DNA from: an uncultured Verrucomicrobiales bacterium
GTDB taxonomy: Bacteria > Verrucomicrobiota > Verrucomicrobiia > Verrucomicrobiales > DEV007
Assembly (NCBI GenBank): GCA_937893785.1
Contig: CALCSP010000358.1
Location: forward strand, 1-5,289
Length of the DNA stretch: 5,289 bases
Direction: 5' to 3'
The notes beneath the pieces are model-generated. The model was not told the origin of the DNA. It made no database searches and worked only from the letters and a program-made list of their open reading frames with translations. A program made the translations under genes and the position numbers. Below, one piece after another: positions 1 through 5,289 of this stretch; positions within the stretch are counted from its first letter, which is position 1, and the number at the start of each line of letters is the position of its first letter.

Positions 1-715
1 AATGGTGATGCCATTTAGGCACTGAAAATCCGAGCAACTGCTGAAGTAAACGATGCACATTGGTAGACTCAAGCAGGTCCACACCTCGCGTTACCAATGT
101 CACACCCTGAGCAGCATCATCCACGCACACTGCAAGGTGATAACTGTTTGCGATATCCTTACGCGCAAGCACAACATCTCCAAGATTCTCCATGCACACA
201 GAACGAGTTCCAATTTCAAGATCATTCCAATACAAATCCCCTACTCTCTCAAGCGCTTTGCGGCTATCCAGCCTCATCGCATGCGAATCACCATTAGCCA
301 GTCTTTCCATCCGTAATTCTTCGGAGAGTCTTTTGCATGTACCAGGGTAACGAGTGTTTACTGAACCGTGTGGCGCATCTCCAGCAGCGGAAATCTCACG
401 CATAATATCTTTCCGCGTACAAAAGCAGGGATAGAGCAAACCCTGATCATTCAGCTGATCAAGAGCAGTCGAGTAAGCCTCTGATCTTTCTGATTGAAAC
501 ATTACTTCACCCGACCATTGAATACCAAGCCAAGAAAGATCATCTATAATGCCTTGAACAAACTCCGGCCTGCAACGGGTCACATCGATATCCTCGATCC
601 GAAGGAGAAAATCCCCACCATGCTCCTTGGCCACTGCCTCAGCAAAAAGCGCACTGTAGGCATGCCCCAAGTGCAGCCTTCCGGTGGGACTGGGCGCAAA
701 TCTGGTGACAGTCAT
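1..715 (-). CDS. gluQ: Glutamyl-Q tRNA(Asp) synthetase (GluQRS), C-terminus cut off by window edge
   Basis: This cytoplasmic enzyme is a glutamyl-tRNA synthetase paralogue without an anticodon-binding domain. In characterised members it activates glutamate and attaches it to the queuosine base at position 34 of tRNA(Asp). The 238 visible residues cover the class I catalytic core. The N-terminus has FAPSPTGRLHLGH (residues 6-18), which carries the HIGH-type ATP motif as HLGH at 15-18. Next comes LLRIEDIDVTR (37-47), which binds substrate. The zinc ligands typical of GluQRS are all present: C97 and C99 (CFC), then Y123 and C127 (Y-x3-C). The conserved stretch around SYHLAVCVDDA (191-201) is followed by RGVDLLEST (210-218). 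Family members are roughly 280-310 residues, so about 50-70 residues, including the KLSKQ-like second ATP motif, lie beyond position 1. The ATG at 715 fits the usual MxxxRFAPSPTG start. A nearby upstream ATG at 744 is out of frame. No good Shine-Dalgarno precedes the start. A full-length GluRS is unlikely given the CxC...Yx3C pattern and the short connecting region. Confidence 0.95.
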   Translation of the reverse strand, partial: MTVTRFAPSPTGRLHLGHAYSALFAEAVAKEHGGDFLLRIEDIDVTRCRPEFVQGIIDDLSWLGIQWSGEVMFQSERSEAYSTALDQLNDQGLLYPCFCTRKDIMREISAAGDAPHGSVNTRYPGTCKRLSEELRMERLANGDSHAMRLDSRKALERVGDLYWNDLEIGTRSVCMENLGDVVLARKDIANSYHLAVCVDDAAQGVTLVTRGVDLLESTNVHRLLQQLLGFSVPKWHHH

Positions 716-747
716 TTTTCTGGTTTCCGATCGCTCCCTTTCATAGC

Positions 748-1359
748 ATGGTGTCGGCAATGACCAAACGTAAACGTCACGCTTTCTTCGACAACGCAAT
801 CCTGCTTTTTTTCATTGTCCTTATTTTCTGGGGCATCTGGGGCATTGACTCGTTGATGGATAACTGGAACGCCAGAGATTACGGCATCCGTCCTGGAAAA
901 AAAGAGAGCCTTCTTGCTATTCTTTTTGCTCCATTTCTGCACGCCAGCCGTGACCACCTGATCGGCAACACTCTCCCGTTCCTCGCACTTGGCGGCCTAA
1001 CTCTCCTTAGTGGCCGCAAGCAGTTTATTTTCATCAGTGTGACCGCCATCCTAGTCTCAGGGATTGCTATCTGGTTTTTGGCTGCCCCCGGAAAAATACA
1101 CCTTGGCTCAAGCAGCCTTATCTTTTCTTACCTCGGATTTCTACTGATGCGAGCTTTCTTAAGCCGTGACCTACGATCAGGATTGATCGCGCTGATTGCC
1201 GGCTTCCTATACGGAGGAATTCTCCTCACCCTTCTCCGTGATCAAGCCGGCGTATCCTGGCACGGTCATGCATTTGGTTTGGTGGGTGGTCTCATCGCAG
1301 GGTGGCTTCTGACTGGCACAAAGGGCACCAAGGCGCGGAAAGCTCCTATAAAAATGTGA
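748..1359 (+). CDS. Rhomboid family intramembrane serine protease
   Basis: Rhomboids cut transmembrane segments of client proteins inside the cytoplasmic membrane. The 203-residue product has about six hydrophobic helices: near 16-36, 70-88, 92-112, 118-138, 144-163 and 172-189. This is the minimal bacterial rhomboid core. Family landmarks are in the expected helices. H70-x3-N74 in helix 2 matches the oxyanion-side His/Asn pair of GlpG (H150/N154). The nucleophile motif is GSSS at 120-123 with Ser122 as the likely catalytic serine. The catalytic histidine is His174 in WHGHAFGLVGG (171-181), followed by small-residue packing. The residue after the serine is Ser rather than the usual Gly, which is unusual but leaves the Ser-His dyad intact. 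The basic tail (192-202) should be cytoplasmic. The ATG at 748 is taken as the start; the ATG at 760 (Met5) is equally possible because neither has a clear ribosome site. The gene is divergent from gluQ with a 32-bp spacer, so its promoter probably overlaps the gluQ 5' end. The substrate is unknown and no neighbour suggests one. Confidence 0.88.
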   Translation: MVSAMTKRKRHAFFDNAILLFFIVLIFWGIWGIDSLMDNWNARDYGIRPGKKESLLAILFAPFLHASRDHLIGNTLPFLALGGLTLLSGRKQFIFISVTAILVSGIAIWFLAAPGKIHLGSSSLIFSYLGFLLMRAFLSRDLRSGLIALIAGFLYGGILLTLLRDQAGVSWHGHAFGLVGGLIAGWLLTGTKGTKARKAPIKM

Positions 1360-1489
1360 ATGTCCCACTTCAATTTAATGAGTAAGCCCCCTTTCCAAAA
1401 AATCATTTTCAGCAGAAACCCAAATCCACAAACAGAAAATCTTGATTCCCGCGCATCGCACTTAAGTCATCTTTTCACGCTCGTTAATT

Positions 1490-1502
1490 GAGGCAATGCC
1501 TC
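1490..1502 (-). terminator. Weak hairpin downstream of lexA
   Basis: GAGGC-AAT-GCCTC is a 13-base perfect inverted repeat with a 5-bp GC-rich stem and a 3-base loop. It starts about 10 bases past the lexA stop codon and lies about 130 bases past the rhomboid stop, between the two convergent genes. It could end the lexA transcript. No run of T follows on the minus strand (AATTAACG follows), and a stem this short occurs by chance easily. This is therefore only a candidate. The rest of the 1360-1512 gap shows no other convincing structure or gene. Confidence 0.22.
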
Positions 1503-1512
1503 CACTCCTCGA

Positions 1513-2130
1513 TTAGGCAACCTTACCTTCTCCGCGCCGAAGCAACGCAACCATCACACCTTGAATAATCAATTCACGGGCAGGTGTTAAGTCGGGATAC
1601 ATCTCATTCTCAGCCTGTAGGTAAGGTTGCCCATCCTGTATCACAAACCGCTTCAAGGTGGTCTCGCCATCAATAAGAGCCGCCACAATATCCCCATTCC
1701 GCGGCTCCCTGAATTCTAAAACCACGCAATCTCCGGAAACAATGTGTGCATCAATCATGGAATCTCCTCGGACCCTCAGGGCAAAGGTTTTTGCATTTCG
1801 AGGAATGCCCAGTGAACTGATATCAATGGAAAGGCAGCCTTCCTGCTCTTGCTCCGCATCCGCAGCCATTCCAGCAGCAATGTGACCATAAATGGGAATA
1901 TCTACAATCTCCTCTCGCTCAAGTTCCTCAGGAAAAACGAGTGCGCGCGCCTTCCCCGCAACGCGCTGAATCACTCCCTTTTTCTCAAGGGCTCTGAGGT
2001 GACTGACCGCAGCTGTTTGGCTGGCAAATCCAAAGTGGTTTTGTATCTCACGAGTTGAAGGCATCAGTCCGGTCTCGGAATGATAATCACGCAGATAATC
2101 TAGTAATTGCTGTTGACGATTTGTAAGCAT
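1513..2130 (-). CDS. lexA: LexA repressor, self-cleaving SOS regulator
   Basis: LexA is the DNA-binding repressor of the SOS response. RecA filaments on single-stranded DNA trigger its self-cleavage. The 205-residue length is standard. The N-terminal winged helix (about 1-65) opens with MLTNRQQQLLDYL and contains PSTREIQNHFGFASQTAAVSHL around 24-45, with the recognition helix near 37-49. The C-terminal S24-type peptidase domain (about 76-201) has the complete machinery: the Ala86-Gly87 scissile bond in HIAAGM, nucleophile Ser124 in RGDSMID, and general base Lys160 in TTLKRF. It should therefore be cleavable. The operator sits directly before the start, showing autoregulation. The ATG at 2130 gives the canonical LexA N-terminus, but no Shine-Dalgarno fits between it and the operator; the DNA there is taken up by a GAAC half-site. 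The gene diverges from the TPR/carboxypeptidase operon and converges on the rhomboid gene. Confidence 0.97.
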   Translation of the reverse strand: MLTNRQQQLLDYLRDYHSETGLMPSTREIQNHFGFASQTAAVSHLRALEKKGVIQRVAGKARALVFPEELEREEIVDIPIYGHIAAGMAADAEQEQEGCLSIDISSLGIPRNAKTFALRVRGDSMIDAHIVSGDCVVLEFREPRNGDIVAALIDGETTLKRFVIQDGQPYLQAENEMYPDLTPARELIIQGVMVALLRRGEGKVA

Positions 2131-2138
2131 AAGAACAG

Positions 2139-2152
2139 TGTTCTAAAGAACA
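2139..2152. promoter_or_regulatory. LexA operator (SOS box), TGTTC-N4-GAACA type
   Basis: The sequence TGTTC-TAAA-GAACA is a perfect 5+5 palindrome with a 4-bp spacer. It exactly matches the 14-bp LexA motif that I recall being defined for Verrucomicrobia using the V. spinosum recA promoter. Its centre lies about 15 bp upstream of the lexA ATG (minus strand) and about 63 bp upstream of the TPR gene ATG (plus strand). A third half-site, GAAC at 2133-2136, lies between it and the lexA start, and forms an overlapping GAAC-N3-GTTC dyad with 2140-2143. The 9-base sequence AAGAACAGT occurs at 2131-2139 and again at 2146-2154, a 15-bp direct repeat. Clear -35/-10 boxes for lexA could not be assigned. 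Binding here would block lexA transcription or early elongation. Confidence 0.9.
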
Positions 2153-2208
2153 GTTATTCAAAATGACTATTGTGCAAGTCTTTTTTGAATATAGGGTTTC
2201 CTAATAGT

Positions 2209-2931
2209 ATGGGTAAGTTAACTATCTGGTGCGCTTCCATTGCGCTGACAACCCTTTTAACTGGGCAAAATCATTGCCGCGCTCAAGGTAAAAGCGGCAA
2301 TGAGAAACCCATACCCATTCGTATCGGTTCAGCGCCTGCTTCAGAAGTCGGAGCTCTTCCACCACTGACAACGGCAATTGGTAAACGCGCCGCCAAAGCA
2401 TTTCTGAAAGGCAACTTGCTTGAGGCACGCGATGCTTTTCTGGAAATCCTCAAGTCCGATCCGAACAATGCCCCCACCCTAACAAACCTCGGGGCAACCT
2501 TTCTTGAACTCAAACAATACACGCTCGCCCGCACTCACCTCGAAAAAGCGCTGCAAGCAAATCCCACACTGCATCAGGCGCGCACTATTCTCGGTATTAC
2601 ATACCTGCGATCCGGCGACAGCTATCTGGCTATCTCTGCCCTAAGCAGAGTCGTTGCCGCAGAACCTAAAAATGCCCGTGCTCACAATTATCTTGCCATG
2701 GCCACACTGGAGAAAGGGTGGACCCAAGCAGCTGAGAGACAACTGCAGGAAGCGGTTAGCGCCGACCCCGGATTTGCCGACGCACATTACAACCTTGCCA
2801 TTCGTTACATGGAAAAAAAACCGCCTGCTGTTGAACTCGCCCGCCGACACTATCAGCGAGCCATTGACCTCGGGGCAACTCCAAGCTCAAAGCTACACAC
2901 AAGAATCCAATCCGCAAAAAACAATAAGTGA
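2209..2931 (+). CDS. Exported tetratricopeptide-repeat (TPR) protein
   Basis: The 240-residue product has a signal peptide followed by an array of about five TPR units, helical-hairpin repeats that bind other proteins. The n-region is MGK and the hydrophobic core runs about 4-19. Cleavage is plausible after Ala25 (CRA/QG), placing the protein in the periplasm. After a low-complexity spacer (about 28-53), repeats fall near 54-87, 88-121, 122-155, 156-189 and 190-225. They have TPR hallmarks such as NLGATFLELKQYTLARTHLEKAL and the closing DP/NP/EP turns at 84-85, 118-119, 152-153 and 186-187. The last unit carries two extra residues (KKPPAVE). The ATG at 2209 is preferred over an in-frame TTG at 2170 because only the shorter form gives a clean signal peptide. 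A weak AGGG lies about 12 bases upstream. The stop overlaps the next gene's GTG start, so the two are probably coupled. It may scaffold or guide the carboxypeptidase, but no enzymatic motif is visible and its partner is inferred. Confidence 0.85.
   Translation: MGKLTIWCASIALTTLLTGQNHCRAQGKSGNEKPIPIRIGSAPASEVGALPPLTTAIGKRAAKAFLKGNLLEARDAFLEILKSDPNNAPTLTNLGATFLELKQYTLARTHLEKALQANPTLHQARTILGITYLRSGDSYLAISALSRVVAAEPKNARAHNYLAMATLEKGWTQAAERQLQEAVSADPGFADAHYNLAIRYMEKKPPAVELARRHYQRAIDLGATPSSKLHTRIQSAKNNK
2928..2931 (+). promoter_or_regulatory. GTGA stop/start overlap coupling the TPR and carboxypeptidase genes
   Basis: The TGA stop of the TPR gene (2929-2931) overlaps the GTG start of the following gene (2928-2930). 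The preceding bases are A-rich and contain no Shine-Dalgarno. Translation of the second gene therefore probably depends on ribosomes finishing the first and re-initiating in place. This supports one transcript and a matched supply of the two exported proteins. Confidence 0.7.
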
Positions 2932-3872
2932 AACACTTAACCCATCCGGAAAACACCCTGAAAAAAAATATCTGCTCAAAGCCTGCCTCCGCAATTGCCC
3001 TGTTTTGGACAATCATAACAGCTTGTCTGGTTGCAGCGCCTAGTCTGCTGTGCGCTGAAACCAAGCGCCCCGGGCAGCAACTTGTCAACACAGCCAACCG
3101 CATCACGCAAAAACCTGCGCCCCCTTACCGTCCGGCGTCCCCGCCACCTGCTGTTTCAGGAAAATCAGTCATCGTTCTGGACCCTCGCAATGGCGATATT
3201 CTTTACGCCAAGAACCCGGATACACGGCGCCCGATTGCAAGTATCCAGAAATTGTTAACCGCTCTTGTCGCGCTGGACCAAGGTGACCTCCACTCAAAAG
3301 TGAAAGTCGCAGTAAGTGATACCCGAGTGGAACCGACAAAAATCAATATCCGTGCTGGTCAGATCTATAAAAAATCTGACCTCCTAGCCGTGTTGCTGGT
3401 ACGCAGTGGCAATGATGTTGCCCACTGTTTGGCCAGGAATCACTCGGGCAGCGAGGAAAATTTCGCCCGGGCGATGAACGCAAAGGCAAGAAGCCTCGGC
3501 ATGAAAAACTCCCATTTTAAAAACCCCCATGGATTGACTCGTAGCGGTCAGTATTCAACCGCCCGGGATGCGGCAATCCTAGCCATTGCAGCCTATCGTC
3601 ACAACACCATTCGCTCCATGACCTCAATCCGCAAGCTTCCCTTCCGCTTTGCCGACGGCAAGCAAACAACCTTCACCAATACCAACAAGGTCTTGCAACG
3701 TTACCCCTATTGCAATGGCCTGAAGACAGGCTACACAAGGGCAAGCGGCAAATGCCTAGCAAGTTCTGCAAGGAAGGGAAACCGCGAAGTTATTGTGGTT
3801 ATCCTTGGCAGCTCGAGTGCCAAAATCTGGGACGACTCACAAAAACTTCTAGAATGGGGCCTTGGATCCTGA
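2928..3872 (+). CDS. D-alanyl-D-alanine carboxypeptidase family protein (peptidase S11, low-mass PBP)
   Basis: This is a penicillin-binding, serine DD-peptidase that trims or opens peptidoglycan stem peptides in the periplasm. All three active-site motifs are present in the 314-residue product. SxxK is S105-I-Q-K108, carrying the acylated serine. SxN is S160-G-N162, in place of the commoner SAN. KTG is K266-T-G268 in GLKTGYTRASGKCLASSA. Supporting family blocks include VLDPRNGDILYAKN (83-96) and KNPHGL (198-203) with STARD (210-214). The signal peptide has a long polar n-region (1-19) and a hydrophobic core (20-41), with likely cleavage after Ala43. A proline-rich linker (62-75) precedes the catalytic domain. 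The protein ends soon after that domain: the C-terminal beta domain and amphipathic anchor of PBP5/DacA-type enzymes are absent. It therefore resembles short PBP7-like members, some of which are endopeptidases, so the exact bond cleaved cannot be decided. The GTG start at 2928 overlaps the TPR gene. Confidence 0.92.
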   Translation: MKHLTHPENTLKKNICSKPASAIALFWTIITACLVAAPSLLCAETKRPGQQLVNTANRITQKPAPPYRPASPPPAVSGKSVIVLDPRNGDILYAKNPDTRRPIASIQKLLTALVALDQGDLHSKVKVAVSDTRVEPTKINIRAGQIYKKSDLLAVLLVRSGNDVAHCLARNHSGSEENFARAMNAKARSLGMKNSHFKNPHGLTRSGQYSTARDAAILAIAAYRHNTIRSMTSIRKLPFRFADGKQTTFTNTNKVLQRYPYCNGLKTGYTRASGKCLASSARKGNREVIVVILGSSSAKIWDDSQKLLEWGLGS

Positions 3873-4071
3873 TTATTGAGCGTAGACTAACCGCCAGCTT
3901 ATCTATGGGATTAAAGAAAAGACGCCCTTGGATACCCCATAACCGAGCACTTTATCGGTCATAATACCTCCTTGGAAGCATGGCAATACTGGCCGATCAT
4001 TGTTTGACAGTAACTTAAATATCAATAGCCTTTAAATAACGGTAGAGTCTGACACTTTTACCTGTTGCAGC
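3873..4071. other. Intergenic region between carboxypeptidase and zinc-ribbon genes
   Basis: This 199-bp spacer holds the candidate promoter at 4004-4031. It also has two weak dyads: TATGGG (3904-3909) with CCCATA (3936-3941) around a 26-base loop, and ACCGA (3942-3946) with TCGGT (3955-3959) around an 8-base loop. Neither is followed by a T-run, so no intrinsic terminator is assigned. On the minus strand a perfect AAGGAGGT (3966-3973) precedes an ATG at 3962 opening a 19-codon frame that ends at 3903. I do not annotate that frame as a gene. Confidence 0.5.
4004..4031 (+). promoter_or_regulatory. Candidate sigma-70-type promoter for the zinc-ribbon gene
   Basis: A perfect -35 consensus, TTGACA, lies at 4004-4009. 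With a 16-bp spacer, TAGCCT at 4026-4031 is the best-placed -10, matching TATAAT at only three of six positions. Transcription would start roughly 30-35 bp before the ATG at 4072. The 7-base TTAAATA occurs twice nearby (4015-4021 and 4032-4038), 17 bp apart. This could be a regulator site or just AT-rich promoter DNA. The placement is good, but the weak -10 keeps this tentative. Confidence 0.4.
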
Positions 4072-5289
4072 ATGGATTCCCAAGCCGCAGAAACGCTCAC
4101 ATTCAACTGCCCCGCATGCAATATCAGCCTGAGGGTTCCGCTATCTATGGCAGGTGTCAGTGGCCCCTGTCCAAAATGTCGGATTGAGATCAGCGCACCA
4201 CCTTCATCCCACGGAGACGTTCCGTCCATGCGTCAATCCGCTTCGCTACCAGTTCCAATACCCGGGGAAACGCATGAGAATCCATCCATGCAAGATGACT
4301 ATCTGCTCAGCAGTGAGCCTGAAGATGAGCTCTTGCTTGAAGGCAGTTTCCGTCGCACTGACCTGCCGCAGCACACAATAGCCCAATCCCAAATTCATCC
4401 CCCCCGAAGAAATATTGATCCGAGTGGCCAGCCCTTGACAGGTTCCCGGGATCAAGCCCCTGTTACTGGTGACATCAGCCTGCCTTCACGTGCGCTACCC
4501 GCCCAGACCGCTAAATCGCAACTGCAGGCAAACCAACCCTCCACCAAGAAAAAAACACAGCGCTGCATCAAGCTACGCCCCCTCTCACTAATCCTGGTCA
4601 TATTACTCTCTGCAGGTAGTGGTGTTGTCGCCATGCTCCTCATTAATGAGTTCAATGGCTCAGCATTGAAGCTTTCTCAATTGCCCTTCTTGGAATGGAA
4701 ATCCGGCCAAGATTTAGATCGGAGCACTCTTCCTAATACCCCCAAAAAGTCAGGCTATACACCGCCACAAAATCTCGGTGCATCAGTCCGAGCTACTATT
4801 CCCCCACCCGCCCCACCAAAGGGGGCTGTCGCCACGAAACCGGTGACACCACCATCGCCAAAAACAGCTGATCCTCGCGCCCATCTCCCCGCTCCTGAAA
4901 TCGGAGTCGATGCTGCCCGTTCAGTACTTGATGCATTCCTTGCAGCCAACACCGTTACGGAAAGAATTAAACACGTTCAGACCCCGGACTTCGTGACACC
5001 AAAGATGGAGATCTATTACAGCAAATATCCGCTCAAGCTCAATGTCATCGATATCGCGCATGAGCTAAGCGGGCAAGTCCCGCAAAGTCACAGACAATTT
5101 CATATTTTTCAATTAACCACCCCTCAACATCCTTCCGGATTCCCTGTATCCGTTGAGGAAACCATTCATGGCTGCCTTGTGGACTGGACATCATTTATCC
5201 AGTTTCATGACAATCTACTCGGCAAGTTTATCAGAATTTACCAACCCCAACCCGACACTTTTCATGCCATTCTCGAGCGAGCACACTAT
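4072..5289 (+). CDS. Zinc-ribbon, single-pass membrane protein of unknown function, C-terminus beyond window
   Basis: The 406 visible codons stay open to the right edge. An N-terminal zinc ribbon has C13-x2-C16 and C33-x2-C36, with ISLRVPLSMAGVSGP between, a putative four-cysteine metal site. A low-complexity region (45-158) follows and contains an acidic leucine patch near 77-91. A basic stretch (159-169, KKKTQR...KLR) precedes one transmembrane helix at about 170-191. By the positive-inside rule the zinc ribbon is cytoplasmic and the rest extracytoplasmic. Beyond a proline-rich linker (about 221-275) is a folded-looking domain from about 277 to the edge. It includes DAARSVLDAFLAAN (280-293), TPKMEIYYSKYP (309-320), VEETIHGCLVDWTSF (361-375) and ERAHY (402-406). 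I believe similar domains recur in Verrucomicrobiota proteins, but I cannot name a family. The ATG at 4072 is the first ATG after an in-frame stop at 4033-4035 and places the cysteines near the N-terminus. There is no Shine-Dalgarno. The coding frame is supported by domain order and length. The function is unknown; membrane-linked sensing is one guess. Confidence 0.82.
   Translation, partial: MDSQAAETLTFNCPACNISLRVPLSMAGVSGPCPKCRIEISAPPSSHGDVPSMRQSASLPVPIPGETHENPSMQDDYLLSSEPEDELLLEGSFRRTDLPQHTIAQSQIHPPRRNIDPSGQPLTGSRDQAPVTGDISLPSRALPAQTAKSQLQANQPSTKKKTQRCIKLRPLSLILVILLSAGSGVVAMLLINEFNGSALKLSQLPFLEWKSGQDLDRSTLPNTPKKSGYTPPQNLGASVRATIPPPAPPKGAVATKPVTPPSPKTADPRAHLPAPEIGVDAARSVLDAFLAANTVTERIKHVQTPDFVTPKMEIYYSKYPLKLNVIDIAHELSGQVPQSHRQFHIFQLTTPQHPSGFPVSVEETIHGCLVDWTSFIQFHDNLLGKFIRIYQPQPDTFHAILERAHY

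Noticed and set aside
494..763. An 89-codon plus-strand open frame
   Set aside because: It lies antisense to the conserved gluQ N-terminus (HIGH motif and zinc-site region) and shows no protein-like features. The gluQ reading explains the whole segment.
712..957. An 81-codon minus-strand frame with ATG codons just upstream of gluQ
   Set aside because: It is out of frame with gluQ and antisense to the rhomboid transmembrane region, so it cannot extend gluQ and has no recognisable product.
2170..2208. In-frame TTG upstream start for the TPR protein
   Set aside because: It would add a stretch that spoils the signal peptide n-region and would shorten the divergent control region to 39 bp. The ATG at 2209 gives a standard export signal.
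3042..3056. Lipobox near Cys42 of the carboxypeptidase-like protein
   Set aside because: The residues before the cysteine are S-L-L; a Leu at the -1 position does not fit the lipoprotein consensus. Signal peptidase I cleavage after Ala43 is more likely.
3904..3959. Possible intrinsic terminator downstream of the carboxypeptidase gene
   Set aside because: The two dyads have stems of 5-6 bp with large loops and no following T-run, which is not convincing as a terminator.
3905..3964. A 19-residue basic plus-strand mini-ORF after the carboxypeptidase gene
   Set aside because: It has no ribosome site and no recognised similarity. It is the tail of a frame that shadows the carboxypeptidase gene.
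4032..4455. Minus-strand open frames of 65-69 codons opposite the zinc-ribbon gene
   Set aside because: They overlap the plus-strand frame that carries the four-cysteine motif and a coherent domain order, and they show no features of their own.

Overview
The window reads as an ordinary chromosomal stretch from a Verrucomicrobiota-like bacterium. The strongest clue is the lexA control region. Just upstream of the lexA start is an exact match to TGTTC-N4-GAACA, the 14-bp LexA motif that I recall being described for Verrucomicrobium spinosum. An N-terminal zinc-ribbon protein with a membrane anchor and a lineage-type C-terminal domain fits the same assignment. No mobile element, CRISPR array, phage gene, rRNA or tRNA is visible.

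Layout: (1) 1-715, minus strand: gluQ, glutamyl-Q tRNA(Asp) synthetase, running off the left edge and lacking its C-terminus. (2) 748-1359, plus: a six-helix rhomboid-type intramembrane serine protease, divergent from gluQ with only 32 bp between the start codons. (3) 1360-1512: a short convergent gap holding one weak inverted repeat. (4) 1513-2130, minus: lexA, the SOS repressor. (5) 2131-2208: a divergent control region with the LexA operator. (6) 2209-2931 and 2928-3872, plus: an exported tetratricopeptide-repeat protein and an exported D-alanyl-D-alanine carboxypeptidase-family protein (peptidase S11), overlapping by 4 bp (GTGA) and so probably one translationally coupled operon. (7) 3873-4071: a 199-bp gap with a candidate promoter and an odd minus-strand Shine-Dalgarno/mini-ORF. 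(8) 4072-5289, plus: a long frame, open to the right edge, for a zinc-ribbon, single-pass membrane protein with a proline-rich linker and an unrecognised extracytoplasmic domain.

Functionally the window mixes tRNA queuosine-site modification, membrane proteolysis, DNA-damage regulation and cell-wall remodelling. The only clear regulatory logic is LexA autoregulation. Because the operator lies in a 78-bp divergent spacer, the TPR/carboxypeptidase operon might also respond to LexA, but that is inference. Recognisable Shine-Dalgarno sequences are absent or poor at all six gene starts.

I see no clear new multi-gene system. The points most worth a second look are the three-half-site lexA operator, the uncharacterised domain at the right edge, and the GSSS active-site variant of the rhomboid protein.
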